From Prevotellaceae bacterium (GTDB lineage Bacteria > Bacteroidota > Bacteroidia > Bacteroidales > UBA932): DNA of 5,846 bases. The number at the start of each line of letters is the position of its first letter. Positions within the stretch are counted from its first letter, which is position 1. Positions 1 to 5,846 of this stretch are shown here, piece by piece. The position numbers and the translations under genes are program-made. Location: assembly GCA_031278495.1 (NCBI GenBank), contig JAITKG010000002.1, forward strand, positions 1 to 5,846, read 5' to 3'. A model generated the notes under the pieces. It was not told the DNA's origin. It ran no database searches and saw only the letters and a program-made list of their open reading frames with translations.

Positions 1-459
1 CACCCCGACGACCCGCCTTTTGCCGTATTGGGATTGCCGCGCATTGTTACTTCCGCCGAAGATATCGAATGGTTTTTGAATGCAGTCGATAATCCGCACA
101 ACGGATTGACTTTTTGCGCCGGTTCGTTAAGTTCGGGCTTGCATAATGATGTAGTAACACTGGCGCGGCGGTTTGCCAAACGAACGCATTTCGTGCATTT
201 GCGCAGCACCGAAGTCGATGAAAACGGATATGTCCTCGAAGCTTCGCACCTCGAAGGGCGCGGACAGGTAATAGAACTTGTACGTATTTTTGAACGCGAA
301 AACCCCTCCGTTCCGATGCGCATAGACCACGGGCGGCTGATGCTCGATGATGTAAGCAAAACATACAATCCGGGCTATTCGTTTTTAGGACGCATGTACG
401 CCTTTGCGCAGGTCATGGGCGTTATCGCCGCAGTAAAAGAAATTGATAAACTAAATTAA
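1..459 (+). CDS. uxuA: Mannonate dehydratase UxuA, C-terminal part (5' end outside window)
   Basis: This is the last 152 codons of D-mannonate dehydratase, the cytoplasmic enzyme that dehydrates D-mannonate to 2-keto-3-deoxygluconate. The frame is open from base 1, so the gene begins upstream; family members are about 360-400 residues, so well over half is missing. The visible part starts with HPDDPP, a UxuA hallmark, followed by GLPRIV. Counting from base 1, Cys39 (in FCAGS, bases 115-117), His66 (in VHLRS, 196-198) and Asp109-His110 (in RIDHGR, 325-330) match the conserved Cys, His and Asp that bind the catalytic divalent metal in characterised UxuA/ManD proteins. The tail has the family's NPGYS segment and a GRMYAF helix. 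Isoleucine replaces the proline of the E. coli RPDHG motif, which I take as lineage variation. The stop lies 9 bases before the next gene, so they are probably cotranscribed. Identification is firm; only the start is unknown. Confidence 0.95.
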   Translation, partial: HPDDPPFAVLGLPRIVTSAEDIEWFLNAVDNPHNGLTFCAGSLSSGLHNDVVTLARRFAKRTHFVHLRSTEVDENGYVLEASHLEGRGQVIELVRIFERENPSVPMRIDHGRLMLDDVSKTYNPGYSFLGRMYAFAQVMGVIAAVKEIDKLN

Positions 460-468
460 AATTATATT

Positions 469-1284
469 ATGAACGAATTATTCAACATTTCAGGAAAAGT
501 AGCGGTAATCACAGGAGCCGGCGGAGTGCTTGGCGGAAATATCGCAAAACATTTTGTAACGCAAGGCGCAAAAGTCGCTGCGCTCGACATTCGTCCGGAG
601 CAGCTCAATGTGCGTGTAGAAGAATTATTGGCGCTCGGAGGCGAAGCAATCGGCATTACAGGCAATGTGCTCGACATGGAAAGCCTCGAAAAAGTAGCCG
701 CCGGCGTAGTCGCCCGTTGGGGTCGCATTGATATTTTATTGAATATCGCCGGAGGCAACCTGCCCGGAGCTACCCTCGCGCCCGACCAGCATGTTTTCGA
801 CATGAAAATAGCCGACTGGGAAAAAGTAACCACCCTCAACTTGAACGGAACGGTCTATCCCTGTCTGGTATTCGGCAAAGTGATGGCTGAACAGAAACAG
901 GGCGCAATTGTAAACATATCGTCAATGGCGGCTTATTCGGCTATTACGCGCGTGCCGGGCTATTCGGTAGCCAAAACAGGCATAAGCAATTTTACCCAGT
1001 GGCTGGCAATGGAAATGGCAATGAAATACGGCGACGGCGTGCGGGTAAACGCTATTGCGCCGGGATTTTTTATAGGCGACCAGAACCGCGCCGTACTTAT
1101 CAATCCCGACGGTTCGCTGACCGAACGCAGCATAAAGGTGCTTGCAAAAACGCCCATGAACCGTTTTGGCGATATATCCGAATTAAACGGCGCCGTGCAG
1201 TTCCTGTGCAGTCAGGCGGCAAGTTTTGTTACAGGCATTGTAATGCCCGTCGATGGCGGCTTCAGTTCATTCAGCGGAGTATAA
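469..1284 (+). CDS. SDR-family D-mannonate oxidoreductase (fructuronate reductase), functional stand-in for UxuB
   Basis: The 271-residue protein is a classical short-chain dehydrogenase/reductase. A Rossmann beta strand leads into TGAGGVLG (residues 15-22). Asp40 closes the second strand, which suggests NAD(H) over NADP(H). NIAGG (92-96), Asn124, Ser152 and YSVAK (165-169, Tyr165 and Lys169) supply the full Asn-Ser-Tyr-Lys active site, and NAIAPGFF (194-201) and a C-terminal VDGGF follow. Position 20 is Val where the usual TGxxxGxG motif has its middle Gly. Substrate cannot be read from the fold, but the gene sits between uxuA and uxaC, exactly where the fructuronate/mannonate oxidoreductase step is needed and no other candidate is present. 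It is unrelated to E. coli UxuB, a roughly 490-residue polyol-type dehydrogenase. Automated pipelines could call it 3-oxoacyl-ACP reductase or gluconate 5-dehydrogenase. The start is firm: the upstream stop is in the same frame and only this ATG follows it. SDR membership is certain; the substrate is inferred. Confidence 0.88.
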   Translation: MNELFNISGKVAVITGAGGVLGGNIAKHFVTQGAKVAALDIRPEQLNVRVEELLALGGEAIGITGNVLDMESLEKVAAGVVARWGRIDILLNIAGGNLPGATLAPDQHVFDMKIADWEKVTTLNLNGTVYPCLVFGKVMAEQKQGAIVNISSMAAYSAITRVPGYSVAKTGISNFTQWLAMEMAMKYGDGVRVNAIAPGFFIGDQNRAVLINPDGSLTERSIKVLAKTPMNRFGDISELNGAVQFLCSQAASFVTGIVMPVDGGFSSFSGV

Positions 1285-1296
1285 AATTATTTTGAT

Positions 1297-2709
1297 ATGG
1301 ATATGAAAACATTTATGGACGATAATTTTGTTTTGCAAACCGAATTTGCACAGCAACTTTATCATGAGCACGCCAAGCGTCAACCGATAATTGATTATCA
1401 TTGCCATTTAGACCCGAAACAGATTTTTGAAAACCGAAAATTTGATAATCTGGGGCAACTTTGGCTCGAAGGCGACCACTATAAATGGCGTGCGATGCGC
1501 GCCAATGGAATAAATGAAAAATTTATTACCGGAAAAGACGTTTCCGATTGGGAAAAGTTTGAAAAATGGGCAGAAACGGTGCCTTATACTGTGCGAAATC
1601 CATTATACCACTGGACGCATTTGGAACTGAAAACCTGCTTTGGCGTAAATAAACTGCTGAAGCCCGAAACCGCGCGCGAGATTTACGAAGAATGCAGCGC
1701 AAAACTGCAAACGCCCGGATACACTGCGCGCGGATTGATGAAAAAGTACAATGTCGTGGCTGTTTGCACCACCGACGACCCGGTAGATTCTTTGGAATAT
1801 CATATAGCGTTAAAAAACGAAAACTTTTCTGTAAAAGTATTGCCCACTTGGCGTCCCGACAAAGCAATGGCAGTAGAAAACGCCGCTGCTTTCCGCGCTT
1901 ATGTGGAAAAATTATCAGACGTGTCGGGCGTTTCTGTTAGCAGTTATGCCGATTTGTTGCAGGCTTTAAAGGTGCGCCATGATTTTTTCGCTTCCACCGG
2001 TTGCAAATTATCCGATCACGGATTGGAAGAATTTTATGCCGAAGACTGCGCCAGTACGGAAGTTGAAAATATTTTCAAAAAAGTATATGGCGGCGCTACA
2101 CTTGCGAGGGATGAAATACGGAAATTTAAATCTGCGACGCTTGTCGAATGCGCAAAAATGGACTGGGAAAAAGGCTGGACACAGCAATTCCACTACGGCG
2201 CGTTACGCAACAACAACACGCGATTTTTCAATACAATCGGCGCTGATACCGGATTTGATTCCATTGGCGATTGGAATACCGCTCAATCTCTGTCTAAATT
2301 TCTTGACCGCTTGGACAGCGAGGATAAACTTGCAAAGACCATTCTTTACAACCTGAATCCGCGCGATAACGCTATGCTTGCCGTCATGGCGGGAAACTTT
2401 CAGGATGGCTCGGTGGCGGGGAAGATACAGTTCGGTTCCGGCTGGTGGTTTTTAGACCAGAAAGACGGGATAGAAAACCAGTTAAACACCTTATCGGTTA
2501 TGGGGCTGTTGAGCCGCTTTGTCGGAATGCTGACCGATTCGCGCAGTTTCCTGTCGTATCCACGGCATGAATATTTCCGCAGGATATTATGCAACCTCTT
2601 AGGAAACGATGTAGCGCAAGGATTGCTGCCTGCTTCGGAAATGCCGTTTCTATGCACGCTGGTGGAAGATATATCGTATAATAATGCAAATAAATTTTTT
2701 AATTTTTAA
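1297..2709 (+). CDS. uxaC: Glucuronate isomerase (uronate isomerase) UxaC
   Basis: UxaC is a cytoplasmic aldose-ketose isomerase of the amidohydrolase superfamily. It converts D-glucuronate to D-fructuronate and, in characterised members, D-galacturonate to D-tagaturonate. The 470-residue length is normal for the family. The N-terminal IIDYHCHLDP (31-40) carries the metal-binding His-x-His pair at His35 and His37. GDHYKWRAMR follows near residue 60, then LPTWRPDK near 190. The strongly conserved FHYGALRNNN stretch and its IGADTGFDSIGD continuation begin near residue 298, with GSGWWFLDQ near 380 and a C-terminal MLTDSRSF...RHEYFRR block. The substrate-binding Arg, Asp and Trp of the family fall within these blocks. 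Two in-frame ATGs, at 1297 and 1303, could start the protein; MKTFMDDNF from the second resembles the usual family N-terminus, so the true start may be two codons later. It lies 12 bases after the SDR gene and 6 before kdgK, in one transcription unit. No damage is seen. Confidence 0.97.
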   Translation: MDMKTFMDDNFVLQTEFAQQLYHEHAKRQPIIDYHCHLDPKQIFENRKFDNLGQLWLEGDHYKWRAMRANGINEKFITGKDVSDWEKFEKWAETVPYTVRNPLYHWTHLELKTCFGVNKLLKPETAREIYEECSAKLQTPGYTARGLMKKYNVVAVCTTDDPVDSLEYHIALKNENFSVKVLPTWRPDKAMAVENAAAFRAYVEKLSDVSGVSVSSYADLLQALKVRHDFFASTGCKLSDHGLEEFYAEDCASTEVENIFKKVYGGATLARDEIRKFKSATLVECAKMDWEKGWTQQFHYGALRNNNTRFFNTIGADTGFDSIGDWNTAQSLSKFLDRLDSEDKLAKTILYNLNPRDNAMLAVMAGNFQDGSVAGKIQFGSGWWFLDQKDGIENQLNTLSVMGLLSRFVGMLTDSRSFLSYPRHEYFRRILCNLLGNDVAQGLLPASEMPFLCTLVEDISYNNANKFFNF

Positions 2710-2715
2710 TTACAC

Positions 2716-3756
2716 ATGAAAAAAGTAGTTACTTTTGGTGAAATAATGCTTCGTCTGGCGACGCCCGGTAATTTACGGTTCAGCCAGTCAAGCGAGTTAA
2801 TCTCTACCTTCGGTGGAGGCGAAGCGAATGTAGCCGTATCGCTGGCTAATTACGGCATTCCCGTTGATTTTATTACCCGCCTGCCCGGAAACGATATTGC
2901 CGGATGGTGTATTTCGGAATTGCGCAAACACAACGTAGGAACGGAACATATTATACGTGGCGGGCAACGTGTCGGCATTTACTTTCTTGAAACCGGAGCG
3001 GTAGCGCGTCCCTCGAAAGTAGTTTATGACCGCGCGGGTTCGGCGATAGCCGAAATTCAGCCGGGAATGATTGACTGGCAACAAATCTTTGAAGATGCGC
3101 AATGGTTTCACTGGACGGGAATCACTCCGGCGCTTTCGCAGGGCGCCGCCGATGCCTGCCTCGAAGCCATAAGGATAGCAAATCAAATGGGCATTACCGT
3201 TTCGTGCGATTTGAACTATCGTAAAAATCTTTGGCAGTATGGCAAAAAAGCCTCCGAAATAATGCCTGCACTGGTAGAAGGTTGCGATATTATTTTGGGA
3301 AACGAAGAAGACGCCGAAAAAGTATTTGGCATAAAACCGGAACAGTTCGATGCAGCGCAAACGCAAGGCAATATCAAAGCGAAAGAATTTGAATCGGTAT
3401 GCCGCCAATTGATAAGCAGGTTCCCGAAAGCAAAAAAAATCATTATAACGCTTCGCGGTTCCATAAATGCCAGTCATAACACATGGAGCGGCTGTTTGTA
3501 CGATGGCAGTACGTTTTACCAATCCAAACAATACGACATTACGCATATTGTTGACCGTGTCGGCGGCGGCGATTCATTCATGGGCGGGTTAATTTACGGA
3601 CTGTTAAAATACGCCGGCAACGACCAAACCGCGCTTGATTTTGCGGTAGCAGCGTCGGCATTAAAGCACACCATTTACGGCGACTTCAATCTGGCAACGG
3701 CAGCCGAAGTGGAACAACTCATGAAAGGCGACGGCAGTGGAAGAGTTATAAGATAA
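2716..3756 (+). CDS. kdgK: 2-dehydro-3-deoxygluconate kinase (PfkB family)
   Basis: This cytoplasmic sugar kinase uses ATP to phosphorylate 2-keto-3-deoxygluconate to KDPG, the step between UxuA and the aldolase. The 346 residues form a PfkB/ribokinase-family protein. FGEIMLRL (7-14) opens the fold and GGGEANVAVSLANYG (33-47) is the first PfkB signature, contributing to the sugar site. Tyr89, Tyr104 and Arg106 (in VVYDRAGSA) occupy places where characterised KDG kinases contact the substrate. DRVGGGDSFMGG (280-291) is the second PfkB signature, with Asp286 (bases 3571-3573) as the expected catalytic base and the preceding glycines forming the anion hole. From memory, the sequence is very close to Bacteroides KDG kinases, including its DGSGRV-type C-terminus. 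The gene begins 6 bases after the uxaC stop in the same frame, and only this ATG is available after that stop. Fructokinase or another PfkB kinase is the formal alternative, but context and motifs favour KDG. Confidence 0.95.
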   Translation: MKKVVTFGEIMLRLATPGNLRFSQSSELISTFGGGEANVAVSLANYGIPVDFITRLPGNDIAGWCISELRKHNVGTEHIIRGGQRVGIYFLETGAVARPSKVVYDRAGSAIAEIQPGMIDWQQIFEDAQWFHWTGITPALSQGAADACLEAIRIANQMGITVSCDLNYRKNLWQYGKKASEIMPALVEGCDIILGNEEDAEKVFGIKPEQFDAAQTQGNIKAKEFESVCRQLISRFPKAKKIIITLRGSINASHNTWSGCLYDGSTFYQSKQYDITHIVDRVGGGDSFMGGLIYGLLKYAGNDQTALDFAVAASALKHTIYGDFNLATAAEVEQLMKGDGSGRVIR

Positions 3757-3798
3757 TCAAAACGTAAAAAATAATAAATAACAAAACAGTAAATAAAA
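3757..3798 (+). other. AT-rich spacer between kdgK and kdgA
   Basis: This 42-base gap is the longest non-coding stretch in the window. It is almost wholly A and T, with several A-runs and three extra in-frame stop codons (3772-3774, 3775-3777, 3790-3792). I see no G-rich ribosome-binding site, no hairpin with a T tract, and no match to the Bacteroidetes -7 element TAnnTTTG. It most likely works as an unstructured, A-rich translation leader for kdgA. A weak internal promoter cannot be excluded by reading alone. Confidence 0.4.
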
Positions 3799-4476
3799 AT
3801 GGGAAAATTTAATAAACTACAGGTTCTCGAAACAATGTTTTCGACGGGCATAATCCCGGTCTTTTATCATTCGGATATAGATATTGCAAAGAATGTAGTA
3901 AAGGCTTGCTACGAAGGCGGGATAAGGGTGTTTGAGTTCACCAACAGGGGAGAATTTGCGCATGAAGTATTCGGCGAATTAAGCAAATTTGTAGCCAAAG
4001 AATGTAAACAGATGATACTCGGCGCAGGCTCTGTGATTGATGCGCCTGCGGCTGCCGTTTATATGCAGTTGGGCGCAAACTTTATTGTCGGTCCCCTGTT
4101 TAATCCCGATATTGCAAAAATTGCCAACAGGCGGCTGGTTCCTTATGTGCCGGGTTGCGGCTCGGTGTCTGAAACAGGATTTGCGCAGGAAGCAGGTTGC
4201 GATTTATGTAAAATATTTCCCGGCGATGTATTGGGCGCAGCTTTTGTAAAAGCCATAAAAGCGCCAATGCCATGGTCGATGCTAATGGTAACCGGCGGCG
4301 TAAAACCCGAAGAAACAAACCTCAAAACATGGTTTGACGCAGGCGCAGATTGTGTGGGAATGGGTTCTAATTTGTTTCCCAAAGAAATCATTGCTGCCGG
4401 CGAATGGGAAAAAATAACAATATTATGTAAAAATACATTGGATATTACTAAAAAACTAATCAACAACAATGAATAA
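3799..4476 (+). CDS. kdgA: KDPG aldolase (2-dehydro-3-deoxyphosphogluconate aldolase / KHG aldolase)
   Basis: Also known as eda, this class I aldolase splits 2-keto-3-deoxy-6-phosphogluconate into pyruvate and glyceraldehyde-3-phosphate, the last step of the pathway encoded here. It is a 225-residue (beta/alpha)8 barrel, slightly longer than the 213-residue E. coli enzyme. [14 protein letters not shown] holds Glu46 and Arg50, matching catalytic Glu45 and Arg49 of E. coli Eda. GAGSV (75-79) and LGANFIVGP (91-99) follow. Lys138 in CKIFPGD (bases 4210-4212) aligns with the Schiff-base Lys133. VTGGVKPEE near residue 172 and GMGSNLFP near 192 form the phosphate-binding end. PGCGSVSE (118-125) replaces the E. 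coli PGVSTPSE; I recall the same variant in Bacteroides enzymes. The start is the ATG after the AT-rich spacer, supported by homology from the first residues. The 3' end overlaps the transporter gene by 8 bases. Identification is firm; whether it also acts on KHG cannot be read here. Confidence 0.95.
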   Translation: MGKFNKLQVLETMFSTGIIPVFYHSDIDIAKNVVKACYEGGIRVFEFTNRGEFAHEVFGELSKFVAKECKQMILGAGSVIDAPAAAVYMQLGANFIVGPLFNPDIAKIANRRLVPYVPGCGSVSETGFAQEAGCDLCKIFPGDVLGAAFVKAIKAPMPWSMLMVTGGVKPEETNLKTWFDAGADCVGMGSNLFPKEIIAAGEWEKITILCKNTLDITKKLINNNE

Positions 4477-5846
4477 ATTTAATGACATTAACGCAAAGAT
4501 TGGGAAATACCGCTGGACGATATGTTCCCTGCTTTTCTTTGCTACTACAATCAATTACCTCGACCGGCAGGTGCTTAGCCTTTTGCAGCCGGAACTTTCC
4601 AAAGAATATGGCTGGACCGACAACGACTATGCAAATATCACCGCCGCTTTCACGTTTTGTTATGCTATTGCGGTGCTTTTTGCAGGAAGATTTATCGACT
4701 GGATAGGCACGAAAAAGGGGTATGCATGGGCAATTGCCATTTGGTCTATAGGAGCGGCAATACACGCCTTTGCTATTGGAATAGGCGGAACCGTTTCGCC
4801 TGTTCTGTCAATCGTTGGCATTGTGTTGCCAGTATCGGTTATCGGCTTTATTGTCGGGCGAATTGTGCTTGCCGTTGGAGAGGCGGGCAATTTTCCCGCT
4901 GCCGTAAAAACCGTAGCCGAATGGTTTCCGCGCAAGGAACGTTCGCTGGCAACAGGAATATTTAACTCGGGCGCTAATATCGGCGCAATCGTTGCGCCTT
5001 TAACTGTTCCCCTGCTTGCAGAAAGTTTGGGATGGCAGGCTGCATTTATAATTGTTGGAGGCATAGGCTTTCTGTGGATTATTTTCTGGCTTCTGTTTTA
5101 CAATTCTCCGCAAAAAATGCTTGCAAAAGGTAAAATCAATCAGGTGGAATACGATTACATAAATCAGGATAACACGGTTGTTGAAAAGCCAAAGGAAGAA
5201 AAAGTCGATGCAAAAGAAAAAGTGTCGTGGTTCAGTTTGCTGAGCTATCGCCAGACGTGGTCATTCTTTTTCGGCAAGTTTATGACTGATGGCGTATGGT
5301 GGTTTTTCCTGTTCTGGCTGCCTGCCTATCTGAAAGACCAGTACGGTATGGAAAAAACCCAAGTATCATTACCATTAACCGTATTGTACAGTATGACGAT
5401 GGTAGGAAGCATTTGCGGCGGCTGGTTTCCTGCATTTTTCATGAAAAAAGGATTTGAGCCTTACAAAGCGCGCATGACGGCGATGTTAATCATTGCGATG
5501 ATTCCACTGGTTGTTTTGCTGGCGCAGCCGCTCGGTTACATTTCGATGTGGATACCTGTTGTACTTATAGGTATTGGCTGTTCGGCGCATCAGGCGTGGT
5601 CGGCAAATATATATACAACCGTATCCGACATGTTTCCGACTAAAACGGTAGCCTCCATTATCGGCATAGGCACTATGGCGGGCGGAATTAGCGGCGTGAT
5701 AATATCGAAAGCCGCAGGCGCGCTGTTCGCTTATTACAGGTCGATAGGACATATCGAAACAGGATATACCATTGTATTCTCTTTTTGCGCCATTGCCTAT
5801 TTGATGGCATGGTGCATTATGAAATCGCTCGTACCCAAATTTAAAC
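4469..5846 (+). CDS. exuT: ExuT-type hexuronate transporter, MFS (anion:cation symporter family), 3' end outside window
   Basis: This inner-membrane MFS carrier probably imports glucuronate and/or galacturonate with protons, feeding the upstream enzymes. At least 459 codons are open to the window edge. The last residues (MKSLVPKF) look like a family C-terminus, so only a few codons should be missing. TM1 carries NYLDRQVLS (29-37), typical of the anion:cation symporter branch. [12 protein letters not shown] (73-84) is MFS motif A in the TM2-TM3 loop. [18 protein letters not shown] (137-154) and [14 protein letters not shown] (161-174) are signatures shared with ExuT. A charged cytoplasmic loop (about 214-254, rich in Lys and Glu) separates the two six-helix halves, and [16 protein letters not shown] opens TM7. 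The start is well fixed: an in-frame stop at 4457-4459 lies just upstream, and the next in-frame Met is residue 217. The 8-base overlap with kdgA suggests translational coupling. A sialate, galactarate/glucarate or phthalate-type substrate is possible from fold alone; the operon argues for hexuronate. Confidence 0.92.
   Translation, partial: MNKFNDINAKIGKYRWTICSLLFFATTINYLDRQVLSLLQPELSKEYGWTDNDYANITAAFTFCYAIAVLFAGRFIDWIGTKKGYAWAIAIWSIGAAIHAFAIGIGGTVSPVLSIVGIVLPVSVIGFIVGRIVLAVGEAGNFPAAVKTVAEWFPRKERSLATGIFNSGANIGAIVAPLTVPLLAESLGWQAAFIIVGGIGFLWIIFWLLFYNSPQKMLAKGKINQVEYDYINQDNTVVEKPKEEKVDAKEKVSWFSLLSYRQTWSFFFGKFMTDGVWWFFLFWLPAYLKDQYGMEKTQVSLPLTVLYSMTMVGSICGGWFPAFFMKKGFEPYKARMTAMLIIAMIPLVVLLAQPLGYISMWIPVVLIGIGCSAHQAWSANIYTTVSDMFPTKTVASIIGIGTMAGGISGVIISKAAGALFAYYRSIGHIETGYTIVFSFCAIAYLMAWCIMKSLVPKFK

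Noticed and set aside
462..839. 125-codon minus-strand open frame opposite the SDR gene
   Set aside because: The low-complexity Ser/Pro/Ala translation mirrors the SDR codons, and the SDR frame has full family motifs.
1285..1296. Bases resembling the Bacteroidetes -7 promoter element just before uxaC
   Set aside because: The match to TAnnTTTG is imperfect, it runs right up to the start codon leaving no leader, and no -33 TTTG partner is outside the coding sequence.
2797..3546. 249-codon open frame on the minus strand, opposite kdgK
   Set aside because: It lies wholly within a clearly real kdgK gene. Its translation is rich in Arg, Phe, Tyr and Cys with no recognisable domain, which is typical of an antisense shadow.
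4482..4706. 74-codon plus-strand open frame near the start of the transporter gene
   Set aside because: It is out of frame with the transporter, whose own frame is open to the window end and carries clear MFS motifs.
4660..5064. 134-codon minus-strand open frame opposite the transporter, rich in Pro, Thr and Ala
   Set aside because: The composition is what the reverse complement of a hydrophobic Gly/Ala/Ile-rich membrane protein gives, and no motif or start context supports it.

Overview
The window is a compact, single-strand (+) catabolic operon for hexuronates, above all D-glucuronate, and almost all of it is coding. The organism is most likely a member of the Bacteroidetes, probably order Bacteroidales. 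The KDG kinase, KDPG aldolase and glucuronate isomerase resemble, from memory, the Bacteroides-type proteins nearly motif for motif. No start codon is preceded by a Shine-Dalgarno sequence; the leaders are A/T-rich instead, as is usual in that phylum. Base composition is moderate (mid-40s percent GC by eye). The species cannot be told from this sequence.

Layout, left to right: the 3' part of uxuA (mannonate dehydratase, 1-459, cut by the window edge); an SDR-family D-mannonate oxidoreductase that takes the place of UxuB (469-1284); uxaC (glucuronate isomerase, 1297-2709); kdgK (2-dehydro-3-deoxygluconate kinase, 2716-3756); a 42-base AT-rich spacer; kdgA/eda (KDPG aldolase, 3799-4476); and an ExuT-type MFS hexuronate transporter (4469 to the right edge), which overlaps kdgA by 8 bases and seems to lack only its last few codons.

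Together the genes make one pathway. ExuT brings the hexuronate in, UxaC isomerises D-glucuronate to D-fructuronate, the SDR reduces it to D-mannonate, UxuA dehydrates that to 2-keto-3-deoxygluconate (KDG), KdgK phosphorylates it to KDPG, and KdgA splits KDPG into pyruvate and glyceraldehyde-3-phosphate. No galacturonate-specific genes (uxaA, uxaB), polysaccharide-degrading enzymes or regulator lie inside the window. The operon promoter and any regulator must be outside, probably to the left.

I saw no mobile element, CRISPR array, RNA gene, long repeat or frameshift, and no sign of an undescribed system. The points worth a second look are small: non-orthologous replacement of UxuB by an SDR with an altered nucleotide-binding motif, an apparently extended hydrophobic stretch in the transporter, five successive genes in one reading frame, and the kdgA/transporter overlap.
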